From NCBI GenBank assembly GCA_028583405.1, contig JAPTMU010000111.1:124001-188000 (forward strand): 64,000 nt of DNA. Reading direction: 5' to 3'. Positions 53,534 to 64,000 of the stretch are shown in pieces. The translations under genes and the position numbers were made by a program. Positions within the stretch are counted from its first letter, which is position 1. Each line of letters starts with the position of its first letter. The DNA is from Pogonophryne albipinna (Eukaryota; Chordata; Actinopteri; Perciformes; Artedidraconidae). The notes below the pieces were generated by a model. The model had not been told where the DNA came from. It worked only from the letters and a program-made list of their open reading frames with translations, and ran no database searches.

Positions 53534-54921
53534 TCAGTCAGTCAATCAGAGACAGGCTCTGTATATATCTGAGACCTGTGATATATTGATGAAGAAGAGG
53601 ATAATAGGGGACCTTTAAGATGGTGTCGAGCAGTTCCTCTGTGACGCTTGTTGATCCCCACAAGTGTTCGATATTCTGCGTCTGGACTCCAGTATCTGCA
53701 TCAATTAAATTGTATCGATGATTAACCTTGAAAAAAGTGCCGACAGATAACCCACAAGTACTTATCTTTCTTTACATCGTGTCCTTTCTGCCAGGCCATG
53801 ACAATATGCACAACACCTATAGAAGACACTACAGGAGAGGGAATACCACAGAGAGAGGAAGAAGGACTCTTTAAGACTTGCTGGACATGTTCACCTTTTC
53901 AGGTCTTAACAAACTCTACACTGAACCAGAAGATGTGAACTCTATGAATGACTCTGTACTCTGGATTATTGTTAAATGTGTGTGTGGTGGAGGATTTAGG
54001 TACGTTTGGGATACCCTCTACATCTTTTCAGATGCATACATTATCAGGGAAAAGGGCAAAATTCTGAAATGTTCTGAAGAAAGTCAGAATTCCAAGATTC
54101 TCGGACAAAAGTCAGATTTCGAAAATTCTTAGAAAAAAGTCAGAATTCGGTTATGTTCAGAAAAAGAAAGTCATTGATATTTTCAGGAAAGATAAAGTCA
54201 ACATTTTTAGTCTTTTTTATGATTTTTTCAGAAATCTTTGATTTTTCAGAAACTCAAACTGTTGATATTCCCCGTGAAGTCAAAAGTTGAGATATTCAGG
54301 GGAAAAAAATCACAATATCGGGGTTTGTTTTGGAGAAAAAACAGATTTAGAAAATGTAAACATTTTGAGATGTTCAGAAAATGTTCAGAATTTGTAGATG
54401 TTCATACTGCCTGTGCTGCAGCACCTCTTTTCACCCTCTGTCTGAAACCAGAGCCCAGTCTGCTCTGATTGGTTAGCTCCATAGAGATGTTGATGGGAAT
54501 AAACAAAGAGTCTAATGGAGGCCTTTCAGGCAAAACTAAAGCTCCTGATCAGATATAACAGGAACTACAAAGCTGGTTATCAGCTGACTCTTTGAAACCA
54601 TGATTTCCTCCTCAGGCTTTCGAGCCCACATGAAATCGGGCATTTGTTGTATCATTTGACTCATGAACAGCATGAAGGGAGTACTATTGGAATACATGTG
54701 ATGATGTGGTGAGGTGTTTGGATTTGTCAGGTTGCTCTATCCTTTCTCCATTGATTTTTCAGAAATAGTATTGATTATACCTCAATCTGTATGGATATAC
54801 ATGATATATGATATCTGCAAGAGAATAAGAGTCTGTCTAATGGACTGGAAACTTTGAAGAGGAGGAACTGGTGTCCGTCAGGAAGAATCTGTGGAGCAAA
54901 GAATATAATGAGTCAGCAATC
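53534..54921. other. Unassigned DNA, duplicate of 29431-30816
   Basis: No gene recognised; the irregular 'aaagtcagaatt' repeats recur. Confidence 0.5.
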
Positions 54922-55905
54922 CAGAGGGGGAAGAAGTACTCTCATCATTTACTTCAGTAAAAGTAGTAATACTGCAGTGTAAACAAAGTCAAATTCCTGC
55001 ATTCAAATGTAACCTCAATAAGAGTCAAAAAGTATTAGCATAAAAAAAATACTTTACGTACTAAAAGTAAAAGTATGCGTTATGCAAAGTGGCCATTTTA
55101 AGCACCAGGTCTTTTTGGTTGTTAAAATGATTGATGGGGGTAAAGGTGGGGTTTATTTGAATGACTTCATAGAGTACTGGGTAGCTTCATCTATAATATA
55201 ATGTGTGTATGTAAAATACACGTAGTGAGGTAAAAAGTGCAACACTTGCCTACACAATGTAATGAAGTCAAAGTATACATTAGTAAAAAAGTACAATTAC
55301 CTCAATGTTTTACTTCCTGTTGCGACCTGGCTCAAAAGGCCCCAACAAAAAGGAGACACAACATGTCAACGGGTAGAAAAAGGTGTTTATTTGCACAAAC
55401 AGTTCAAATCAAGTACGGTGTATACCCAGACCCTAGGGTTTTTTAAATCCTCACTGAAGACTCACTACTTCTCTCTTGCCTTCTAGTTAGAGTGGGGTCA
55501 CGATTCCTGACTGTTCCATGTGTTGTTTTATCTGTTGTGACTTATTGTGTTTTATTGTGATGTAATGTGTTTTTATGTATTTAAATGACATGTACAGCAC
55601 TTTGGCTCGACCAAAATCGTTTTTTAAATGTGCTCTATAAATAAAATTTGATTTGATTTGATTTGATATACTCATCAGCGCCGGGTCCCTGCAGGAGAAA
55701 GCAGAGAGAGCACAGAGAGGAGCAGAGAGGCTTTAAATAGCTGCAGGACACCAGACCCAGGTGCCCTGAGTTACTGCAATCAATGCAATCACTGGAGCCA
55801 ATGCAGCACAAACAGAACAGCCACACCCTCTCTACTGATGAACCCACAGGGGCATCACACTTCCGTACAGTATGAGTAAATGTACTTAGTTACATTACAC
55901 CACTG
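54922..55905. mobile_element. hAT-like non-autonomous element (copy 2) with a LINE tail inside
   Basis: Counterpart of 30817-31539, enlarged by the insertion at 55426-55666 and a small expansion near 55043-55060. Confidence 0.5.
55426..55666 (+). mobile_element. Short LINE 3' tail, copy 2 only
   Basis: 241 bp ending 'gctctataaataaaatttga' followed by (TTTGA)n. Flanked by the 5-bp duplication TATAC (55421-55425 and 55667-55671). The corresponding site in copy 1 (about 31302-31306) is empty, so it is a recent insertion. Confidence 0.88.
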
Positions 55906-56185
55906 CAATAATCTAACGCTAGTTCTTCACCATGAACTGTTCCACCTCACACTGCAGTGAATCGTATGTTAGTCAGGACCAGTTTAACCAGTTCATCCAC
56001 ATTCAGGAGCCGGTGGACGGACAGGCCGGACCGACTGCTCTTCATCTTTGGAGTCTCCCTCAGAGGTTGGATGTGTGTCACTTTGAGAGGAGAAGTTGTA
56101 CTGTTCGAGGTGTCCACTTGATGGTGATGTTGTTCAGAAAAAGGCGGGATCTGAAGTGTGTGAATGTTCAGGGAGAAGCTGCAGA

Positions 56186-56223
56186 GGTTTTTGTACAGCG
56201 TTGTGGTGTTTCCTGTCACTGTG
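56186..56223 (-). other. 23-type recombination signal of V20
   Basis: Same as the V12 signal, including its spacer changes. Confidence 0.94.
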
Positions 56224-56660
56224 GGCCTCACAGCACAGTAGTACACAGCAGAGTCTGTCACTGCAGCAGAGGAGAGGCTCAGATAGATCTGGGTTTTATC
56301 CTCATTCGGTTTAATGGACAGTCGAGAGTTTGTTGCATTTTGTGTTCCCAAGTGAAAGATGAGGAACTCTGGTGGTTTTCCCGGATATTGTCGATACCAG
56401 AAGAAATAATCATCCAATTCAGCAACCTTGGAGTATCTGTAGGACAGAGTAACAGAGCTGCCTTCTGGACTGAACTCTTCTCTCTGTAATGCAGTGAGAT
56501 CTTCACAGCTGACCCCTGAAGAGAGGAGTAATTCAAAAGACTCAGTTAATAGATCACATTTGATCAACATTAGAAGTTAACGTATTCATGCAGAAAGTTA
56601 CGTACCTCTTAGAATGGAAACTAACAGTAGGGAATGTAAATAATAGTCTAATGACAGCAT
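56224..56660 (-). CDS. TRAV: V20: T-cell receptor V segment, subgroup A4, open
   Basis: Leader exon 56660-56606, V exon 56515-56224. Protein identical to V12, including the long read-through frame. Its leader side has the diagnostic 'gatcaacatt...cgtattcatgcagaaagtt' sequence, which reappears in V24. Likely functional. Confidence 0.9.
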
Positions 56661-56819
56661 GTTGAATGAAGGTGATGATGATGGTCTGTGTTGAACTCTG
56701 GTGAATATGGAAGTTCCTCTCTCTTCTATAGTTCAGGAACATCTTAGCTCCTCCCTGAATCTCTCTGTCTCCTCTTAGGTCTGTATTTCACTTCTCTCAG
56801 TTACACTTCCTCCTGGGTA

Positions 56820-57375
56820 ACAGGTCCAAAGGCAGTCTGTAAATTAAAAGTCAGAGGACCTAGGATTGAACCCTGTGGTACACCACAATAAATCACAGAC
56901 CAACAGAGAATTGTAATTTACAAAGATAAGAAAATAAGCAGTCAAAACTTGAGTCTGTGATGTGTACCAGTTTATTGAGAGATGTGATTTAAAGTGTTTG
57001 ATCAGTCAGGAAATAAAAACGTAATAATAACAATGATGGGCGTTAACCTGAAGTCAGATTAGTGAGAGATGTTTCAACGAGAGAGAAATCTTTTTTAAAT
57101 GATCTTAATCTATTACAAATATTTATTCAGATCCGACATTTAAAAGGTCTTGAACACCACAACACAAGCTGCTGTTCCAATAGAACATTTCATCACCTTG
57201 TGCTTGGAGATAAACTGAATCCAATGACAAAGTAAGAGGCTCTAGGATTGAACCCTGTGGTACACCATGTGAAATCACAGACTCACAGAAAATTAGAGAC
57301 ACTTATTTTTAAATTCATTGAGACTACATTGTATGTTTAATCTGTGATAACAGGCCAGATTAATTAATTGAGTTA
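56820..57375 (-). repeat. Passenger type 2 LINE fragment upstream of V20
   Basis: Counterpart of 32455-33010. Confidence 0.65.
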
Positions 57376-57564
57376 ATCATTTGAAAATGTTGATGTGAAT
57401 CAAAGACAGTCCATGTGTTTGTATGGTAGGGAACAATTGTTCATACATTTCACATCATCAAGCAGGTAAACTACATTACTGTATCATCACAAACTATTGA
57501 TGTTTGTCAGAGAGAGACTCCCTCTGCTGGATGTTGGGCAGTATTGTGTTGTCTTTGCTCCAGA

Positions 57565-57602
57565 GGTTTTTGTACAGAGTGTTGGTGTTTCCTGTCACTG
57601 TG
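57565..57602 (-). other. 23-type recombination signal of V21
   Basis: Consensus heptamer, spacer and nonamer. Confidence 0.94.
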
Positions 57603-58054
57603 GGCTTCACAGCACAGTAGTACACAGCAGAGTCTGTCACTGCAGCAGAGGAGATCTGCAGATCCACTCGTTGCTTTCCTTCAGACAGGTCAGTGAAGAA
57701 CCTGGTGTCCGATCCAAGTGATTCTGCTTTGTTGGTGAAATTAAGCCCTGAGATAGACAGGAGGAACTCTGGTGGTTCTCCTGGATATTGTCGATACCAG
57801 AAGAACTAATCAGTTCCAGTTGCTTCTTTGGAGTATCTGTAGGACAGAGTAACAGTGCTGCCTTCTGGACTGAACTCTTCTGTTTTGACTGGAGTCAGAT
57901 CGTCACAGCTGATGCCTAAGGGAAAGATGAAATCTGTTATTTCATGTTATAAAACTTATTTTAGCAAAACCACACTCTGAAAGCAAGAGTGCAACAAACC
58001 TGAACAGATTGCAAAACATATCAGAGAAAAAGCTGAGTTCTGCAGGGACAGCAT
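57603..58054 (-). pseudogene. TRAV: V21: A1 V segment with a TAG in the V exon
   Basis: Leader 58054-58000, V exon 57915-57603. Same TAG (57808-57806) as V13, but the Tyr after the framework 2 Trp is kept (TGG TAT). The leader has a small private change near its 3' end (ATC TGT in place of ATC TTT). Confidence 0.92.
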
Positions 58055-58209
58055 GTTGAATGAAGGTGATGATGATGGTCTGTGTTGAACTCTGGTGAAT
58101 ATGGAAGTTCCTCTCTCTTCTATAGTTCAGGAACATCTTAGCTCCTCCCTGAATCTCTCTGTCTCCTCTTAGATCTGTATTTCACTTCTCTCAGTTACAC
58201 TTCCTCCTG

Positions 58210-58765
58210 GTTTTCATGTTATCCTGTGTGTCGTCTGCATAGCTATCGTAACTTATTTAATTGTTATCCATAAACTAAGCTAGTGGAAGCATGTAGATGT
58301 AAAAGGGAAGAGGCCCCCGGATGGAGCCTTGAGGAACACCACAGGTCATATTTGTCCACTCAGATGTTAAGTTACATATAGAAACAAAGTGTTTCCTGTC
58401 CTTTCAGTAGGATTCAGACCAATAAAAACAGTGCCCGAGTCCCACCCAGTTTTCCAGAGGTCTAGTAATATGTTGTGGTCAACAGTTTCAAATGCAGCGC
58501 TGAGATCTAATAATACTGACAGTGAGATTCTGCCACTGTCTGTGTTTAAGTGGATGTCATTTAAACGTGAATTAGAGCAGTCTCAGTGCTGTGTGACTGG
58601 AACACATCAAAACAGTTATCAAGTGCCAAAACAGCTTTTTAATTGTTAAAAAACATTTTTCCAATTATTTTAACAGGCCTATAAATGTTCATCAGTGAAG
58701 CGCCTAGGTTTGTCTTTAAGAGTGGTTTGATGACTGCAGATTTCAGGGCCTGTGGGAATAAATAT
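58210..58765 (-). repeat. Passenger type 1 LINE fragment upstream of V21
   Basis: Counterpart of 33845-34400. Confidence 0.8.
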
Positions 58766-59013
58766 GAAAAACAGGAAGTGTTGGTGAAGGTCCATCAGGA
58801 GTCTGGCACATGGTGGAATGCTCTAATTGAACATTATTAGGATAAATGTGAGAGATAAATTAAAGTAACGTGGTGTTGAAGCATCAAATAAAGGAGGCCT
58901 CTCTGCTGGGGGTTGAATTGTTTGAACATTAGTTGTGTTGTTTCCCTAAGGTCTGACAGAGAGAGCCTCCCTCTGGTGGATGTTGTGCAGTGTTGTGTTG
59001 TCTTTGCTCCAGA

Positions 59014-59051
59014 GGTTTTTGTACAGAGTGTTGGTGTTTCCTGTCACTGTG
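59014..59051 (-). other. 23-type recombination signal of V22
   Basis: Consensus heptamer, spacer and nonamer. Confidence 0.95.
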
Positions 59052-59496
59052 GGCCTCAGAGCACAGTAGTACACAGCAGAGTCTGTCACTGCAGCAGAGG
59101 AGATGATCAAATTGATTCGGTTTGACTCCACTGTAATATTCAGTCCAGGGATTGGGTTAGTTACTACAGTGCCTGAAGCAGAGTGTGAGATGAGGAACTC
59201 TGGTGGTTCTCCAGGATATTGTCGATACCAGAAGTAATAATTAGCATTAGATCCAGCTTTGTAGGACAGAGTAACAGTGCTGCCTTCTGAACTGAACTCT
59301 TCTGTTTTGACTGGAGTCAGATCTTCACAGCTGACGCCTGAGGGAAAGAATAACTCTGTTATTTCATGTTATAAAAGTCCTTTAAGCAGAACCACACTCA
59401 GAAAGCGTTGACACTGATGTTTTATCCAAAGTGAAACAAACCGGATAAGATTGCAAACAACATCAGAGAAAATGCTGAGTTCTGCAGGGACAGCAT
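59052..59496 (-). CDS. TRAV: V22: T-cell receptor V segment, subgroup A2, open
   Basis: Leader exon 59496-59442, V exon 59337-59052 (286 nt). Matches V14 throughout, ending CALRP. Likely functional. Confidence 0.9.
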
Positions 59497-59714
59497 GTTG
59501 AATGAAGATGATGATGATGGTCTGTGTTGAACTCTGGTGAATATGGAAGTTCCTCTCTCTTCTATAGTTCAGGAACATCTTAGCTCCTCCCTGAATCTCT
59601 CTGTCTCCTCTTAGATCTGTATTTCACTTCTCAGTTACACTTCCTCCTGGGTAACAGATCCAAAGGCAGTCTGTAAATAAAAAGTCAGAGGACCTAGGAT
59701 TGAACCCTGTGGTA

Positions 59715-60370
59715 CACACTCGCTAACATGGGACAACGTGGCAGAGAGCAGCACTCTCTGGAGCATGTGTGTGAGTTTGTGCCGAGTACAGGGTGGAAGT
59801 TCTTCCTCCGGTTACAGAGAGACTGAATATATGAATGACCCTGGTATCCTGAACTCAGGGTTGGAGTTATGTGGGAGCCAATGGGAGCTGATCTCATAAG
59901 GAGGGTCTGAGCTCCTATGAAAGCAGGGAAGTCATACAACTGTGGGGGTCGCTAATACATAACCAACAACCATTATTTTAATCACAAATAATGCATTTTT
60001 CAATGTAATGAGCTTTATTTATGTTAACGAGGTAAATAGGCTAAAACAAAAACAAATATCACCCGTTATTAACGTTATTACCCGGCTGTAATTTATATAT
60101 TTATCTCCGCCACTAAAGTTAGTTTCAAAGACCCCATAAAGCTCGGATTATAACTTGACCCCTGCCTAAAGTCCTTCAGTTCTTCCACACACAGGGAGGA
60201 CGGTCGTAAACCTTCTGCAAGTCCACAACACATTCAGATCCAGTCAGATAAATGTGATTTATTTTACAAGAATACCTATCTTTTAATATTGAAAGAGTGT
60301 CAGACCAACATATAAATATGTATTGCAGAAATAGAGAATGAACCAGCAGTGAAGAGAAAGGAAGCCTCTG
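59715..60370. other. Spacer before V23
   Basis: Counterpart of 13691-14370 and 35351-36000; no gene recognised. Confidence 0.5.
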
Positions 60371-60477
60371 CTGGGGGCTGAGTTGTTTGAACGTTAGATG
60401 TCTTATCTCCTAAAGTCTGACAGAGAGAGACTCCCTCTGGTGGATATTGATCAGTATTGTGTTGTCTTTGCTCCAGA

Positions 60478-60515
60478 GGTTTTTGTACAGAGTGTTGGTG
60501 TTTCCTGTCACTGTG
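60478..60515 (-). other. 23-type recombination signal of V23
   Basis: Consensus heptamer, spacer and nonamer. Confidence 0.94.
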
Positions 60516-60973
60516 GGCCTCAGAACACAGTAGTACACGGCAGAGTCTGTCACTGCAGCAGAGGAGATCTGCAGAGGAACTGATGTCTCGTTGATTGTAG
60601 CATCAAATTTGTCTTTCTGGAACTCTGCAGCATTAACTCGAGTTCCTACGTAACGCATCAACATGTACTTTGGGTAACCATTGACTTCTTGTTTGTACCA
60701 GAACAGATAGGCTGTATTAGATGTCTTAAATGTGCAGCCAAGTGTAACTGTGTCTCCTTCAGTAGCGCTGACTTCTCCTGTCGTCTGGGTCACTGTGTCT
60801 TGTCCTTTACACTCTGGGGAAGGAGGGACCATGCAGAGGAAGAGATTAATCAATACAGATGATGGATTAAAGGAGAACAATCAGTAGCTTTAAACAGTTA
60901 CCTAGAAACATGTTGTAGTTTCTATCTTACCAAAAGAGAGAGCAGCAAGAATAATCCACAGTCAATGTTCCAT
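60516..60973 (-). pseudogene. TRAV: V23: family C V segment with a new stop in the leader
   Basis: Leader 60973-60931, V exon 60813-60516. Codon 4 of the leader is TGA (60964-60962) where V7 and V15 have TGG (Trp), so the leader reads MEH then stop. The V exon protein equals V15. Because V15 is intact, this single-base change followed the duplication. Rescue would need a downstream start without a signal peptide. A sequencing error is possible and should be excluded. Confidence 0.9.
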
Positions 60974-61196
60974 CTCTACAACAAGGTTTAAATCAGCAGC
61001 AGGAAGTAGCTGATGTTCAGCATTCAGTGTGAGGATGGTTCTCTTCACAGCAGCACTTATTATTGACTTGAAGGTTGAACACAGTGCAGAAGACGTGCAC
61101 CGCCTACTTGATAATGTGGCCCTCTAGTGGAGGTGAACAGCTCAGTACAACAGTGTGGAGAAAAGGCTTCCAGCAGCTTGTCAGTGTGTCAGCTGG

Positions 61197-61234
61197 TGTT
61201 TTTGTACAGAGTGTTGGTGTTTCCTGTCACTGTG
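61197..61234 (-). other. 23-type recombination signal of V24
   Basis: Heptamer CACAGTG; nonamer ACAAAAACA as in V8 and V16. Confidence 0.93.
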
Positions 61235-61674
61235 GGCCTCACAGCACAGTAGAACACAGCAGAGTCTGTCACTGCAGCAGAGGAGATGCTCAGATTGATT
61301 TGGTTTGACTCCACTTTAATCTTCAGTCCAGGGATCAGATTATTCATAATGTTTCCATTTCCTAAATGAAAGATGATGAACTCTGGTGGTTCTCCTGGAT
61401 ATTGTCGATACCAGTAAAACTCATCACCACCAGCTGCTTGTTTGGAGTATCTGTAGGACAGAGTAACAGAGCTGCCTTCTGGACTGAACTCTTCTCTCTG
61501 TAATGCAGTGAGATCTTCACAGCTGACCCCTGAAGAGAGGAGTAATTCAAAAGACTCAGTTAATAGATCACATTTGATCAACATTAGAAGTTAACGTATT
61601 CATGCAGAAAGTTACGTACCTCTTAGAATGGAAACTAACAGTAGGGAATGTAAATAATAGTCTAATGACAGCAT
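61235..61674 (-). CDS. TRAV: V24: hybrid V segment, A5 exon with A4 leader side
   Basis: Leader exon 61674-61620, intron 90 bp, V exon 61529-61235 (295 nt), open, ending FYCAVRP. The CDR1-to-RSS part matches V16 (RYSKQAAGGDEFYWYRQ), while the intron, leader and everything upstream match V12/V20 ('gatcaacatt', 'cgtattcatgcagaaagtt'). The switch lies in the stretch identical between the parents (61444-61578). Splicing and frame are preserved, so it should be functional. Confidence 0.88.
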
Positions 61675-61834
61675 GTTGAATGAAGGTGATGATGATGGTC
61701 TGTGTTGAACTCTGGTGAATATGGAAGTTCCTCTCTCTTCTATAGTTCAGGAACATCTTAGCTCCTCCCTGAATCTCTCTGTCTCCTCTTAGGTCTGTAT
61801 TTCACTTCTCTCAGTTACACTTCCTCCTGGGTAA

Positions 61835-62390
61835 CAGGTCCAAAGGCAGTCTGTAAATTAAAAGTCAGAGGACCTAGGATTGAACCCTGTGGTACACCAC
61901 AATAAATCACAGACCAACAGAGAATTGTAATTTACAAAGATAAGAAAATAAGCAGTCAAAACTTGAGTCTGTGATGTGTACCAGTTTATTGAGAGATGTG
62001 ATTTAAAGTGTTTGATCAGTCAGGAAATAAAAACGTAATAATAACAATGATGGGCGTTAACCTGAAGTCAGATTAGTGAGAGATGTTTCAACGAGAGAGA
62101 AATCTTTTTTAAATGATCTTAATCTATTACAAATATTTATTCAGATCCGACATTTAAAAGGTCTTGAACACCACAACACAAGCTGCTGTTCCAATAGAAC
62201 ATTTCATCACATTGTGCTTGGAGATAAACTGAATCCAATGACAAAGTAAGAGGCTCTAGGATTGAACCCTGTGGTACACCATGTGAAATCACAGACTCAC
62301 AGAAAATTAGAGACACTTATTTTTAAATTCATTGAGACTACATTGTATGTTTAATCTGTGATAACAGGCCAGATTAATTAATTGAGTTAA
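61835..62390 (-). repeat. Passenger type 2 LINE fragment upstream of V24
   Basis: Matches 56820-57375, not the type 1 passenger found upstream of V8 and V16, in line with the recombination inside V24. Confidence 0.7.
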
Positions 62391-62578
62391 TCATTTGAAA
62401 ATGTTGATGTGAATCAAAGACAGTCCATGTGTTTGTATGGTAGGGAACAATTGTTCATACATTTCACATCATCAAGCAGGTAAACTACATTACTGTATCA
62501 TCACAAACTATTGATGTTTGTCAGAGAGAGACTCCCTCTGCTGGATGTTGGGCAGTATTGTGTTGTCTTTGCTCCAGA

Positions 62579-62616
62579 GGTTTTTGTACAGAGTGTTGGT
62601 GTTTCCTGTCACTGTG
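62579..62616 (-). other. 23-type recombination signal of V25
   Basis: Consensus heptamer, spacer and nonamer. Confidence 0.94.
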
Positions 62617-63068
62617 GGCTTCACAGCACAGTAGTACACAGCAGAGTCTGTCACTGCAGCAGAGGAGATCTGCAGATCCACTCGTTGCTTTCCTTCAGAC
62701 AGGTCAGTGAAGAACCTGGTGTCCGATCCAAGTGATTCTGCTTTGTTGGTGAAATTAAGCCCTGAGATAGACAGGAGGAACTCTGGTGGTTCTCCTGGAT
62801 ATTGTCGATACCAGAAGAACTAATCAGTTCCAGTTGCTTCTTTGGAGTATCTGTAGGACAGAGTAACAGTGCTGCCTTCTGGACTGAACTCTTCTGTTTT
62901 GACTGGAGTCAGATCGTCACAGCTGATGCCTAAGGGAAAGATGAAATCTGTTATTTCATGTTATAAAACTTATTTTAGCAAAACCACACTCTGAAAGCAA
63001 GAGTGCAACAAACCTGAAAAGATTGCAAAACATATCAGAGAAAAAGCTGAGTTCTGCAGGGACAGCAT
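62617..63068 (-). pseudogene. TRAV: V25: A1 V segment with a TAG in the V exon
   Basis: Leader 63068-63014, V exon 62929-62617. Third carrier of the V13/V21 TAG (62822-62820). The leader end matches V13 (ATCTTTTCAG) rather than V21. Confidence 0.92.
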
Positions 63069-63224
63069 GTTGAATGAAGGTGATGATGATGGTCTGTGTT
63101 GAACTCTGGTGAATATGGAAGTTCCTCTCTCTTCTATAGTTCAGGAACATCTTAGCTCCTCCCTGAATCTCTCTGTCTCCTCTTAGATCTGTATTTCACT
63201 TCTCTCAGTTACACTTCCTCCTGG

Positions 63225-63780
63225 TTTTCATGTTATCCTGTGTGTCGTCTGCATAGCTATCGTAACTTATTTAATTGTTATCCATAAACTAAGCTAGTGG
63301 AAGCATGTAGATGTAAAAGGGAAGAGGCCCCCGGATGGAGCCTTGAGGAACACCACAGGTCATATTTGTCCACTCAGATGTTAAGTTACATATAGAAACA
63401 AAGTGTTTCCTGTCCTTTCAGTAGGATTCAGACCAATAAAAACAGTGCCCGAGTCCCACCCAGTTTTCCAGAGGTCTAGTAATATGTTGTGGTCAACAGT
63501 TTCAAATGCAGCGCTGAGATCTAATAATACTGACAGTGAGATTCTGCCACTGTCTGTGTTTAAGTGGATGTCATTTAAACGTGAATTAGAGCAGTCTCAG
63601 TGCTGTGTGACTGGAACACATCAAAACAGTTATCAAGTGCCAAAACAGCTTTTTAATTGTTAAAAAACATTTTTCCAATTATTTTAACAGGCCTATAAAT
63701 GTTCATCAGTGAAGCGCCTAGGTTTGTCTTTAAGAGTGGTTTGATGACTGCAGATTTCAGGGCCTGTGGGAATAAATATG
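63225..63780 (-). repeat. Passenger type 1 LINE fragment upstream of V25
   Basis: Counterpart of 58210-58765. Confidence 0.8.
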
Positions 63781-63889
63781 AAAAACAGGAAGTGTTGGTG
63801 AAGGTCCATCAGGAGTCTGGCACATGGTGGAATGCTCTAATTGAACATTATTAGGATAAATGTGAGAGATAAATTAAAGTAACGTGGTG

Positions 63890-64000
63890 TTGAAGCATCA
63901 AATAAAGGAGGCCTCTCTGCTGGGGGTTGAATTGTTTGAACATTAGTTGTGTTGTTTCCCTAAGGTCTGACAGAGAGAGCCTCCCTCTGGTGGATGTTGT
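63890..64000 (-). other. 3' flank of a further V gene cut by the window end
   Basis: The shared V 3' flank ('ggcctctctgctgggggttg', then 'cctccctctggtggatgttg') matches 58876-58986, just beyond the V22 nonamer. A V22-like A2 gene with its RSS is expected from about 64028 onward. Confidence 0.8.

Larger units (their letters stand above)
35346..59710. repeat. Segmental duplication, copy 2
   Basis: Counterpart of 13680-35345, about 24.4 kb. It has gained the LTR element at 39579-44547 and the LINE tail at 55426-55666, and lacks the LINE of 26213-28723. Carries V15-V22. Confidence 0.85.
56564..61577. repeat. 5,014-bp tandem repeat, first unit
   Basis: Sequence from the V20 leader side to the V24 leader side. 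The second unit starts at about 61578 and runs past the window end: corresponding features at 57497/62511, 57942/62956 and 58389/63403 are all exactly 5,014 bp apart. The exact junction cannot be placed within the identical stretch 61444-61578. Confidence 0.88.
59711..61577. repeat. Segmental duplication, copy 3 (truncated by recombination)
   Basis: Counterpart of 13680-15500 and 35346-37160, carrying V23 and the V exon of V24. At 61444-61578 it switches to sequence matching 56430-56564 instead of continuing as copies 1 and 2 do. Confidence 0.82.

Overview
This window comes from a bony-fish (teleost) genome and is a stretch of a T-cell receptor alpha/delta locus. It holds 25 V gene segments, all on the minus strand. 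Each has a short leader exon, an intron of about 80-120 bp, a V exon ending in a Y-x-C motif, and directly after it a 23-type recombination signal (heptamer CACAGTG, 22-bp spacer, nonamer ACAAAAACC). No D, J or constant exons were recognised. The fish assignment rests on the V family style (WYRQYPGEPPEFLI-type framework 2), very dense L2/CR1-like LINEs, Tc1-type and hAT-type DNA elements, and Gypsy-type LTR elements. I number the V genes V1-V25 by position. These numbers are mine, not official names.

The V genes fall into three families. Family A has 19 members in five subgroups (A1: V1, V4, V13, V21, V25; A2: V2, V6, V10, V14, V18, V22; A3: V3, V11, V19; A4: V12, V20; A5: V8, V16, V24). Family B is V5, V9, V17. 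Family C is V7, V15, V23. Seven are clear pseudogenes (V4 split by a transposon; V11, V19 and V23 with a stop in the leader; V13, V21 and V25 with a TAG in the V exon), and V3 has a damaged heptamer. The rest look usable.

Layout: 1-1.6 kb, flank with a Tc1-type relic. 1.7-8 kb, V1-V4, with a 1.2-kb inverted-repeat element inside V4. 8.5-11.7 kb, a degenerate Gypsy-like LTR element. 12-18 kb, V5-V10. 18.5-24 kb, three non-LTR elements nested in one another. 24-31.5 kb, V11, a TA-flanked DNA element with a young LINE inside it, and an hAT-like element. 31.8-39.3 kb, V12-V18. 39.6-44.5 kb, a recent LTR-bounded element whose interior is a single long reading frame of proline-rich tandem repeats. 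45-56 kb, a near-identical second copy of 18.0-31.8 kb, including V19. 56-64 kb, V20-V25.

The region grew by segmental duplication. A unit of about 21.7 kb (13.7-35.3 kb) recurs at 35.3-59.7 kb and starts a third time at 59.7 kb. The third copy is cut short inside V24, where a crossover joins it to a 5,014-bp tandem repeat (about 56.56-61.58 kb, repeated from 61.58 kb). Transposons present in only one copy (LTR element 39.6-44.5; LINE 26.2-28.7; LINE tail 55.4-55.7) leave exact empty sites in the other copy, so the order of events can be read. Fossil LINE reverse-transcriptase fragments sit between most V genes and were duplicated with them.

The V genes act as alternative cassettes. RAG-mediated joining of one V segment's 23-RSS to a 12-RSS outside the window would give a TCR alpha or delta chain. 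All V genes share one orientation, which suits deletional joining to D/J segments to the left if those lie there; that is inference.
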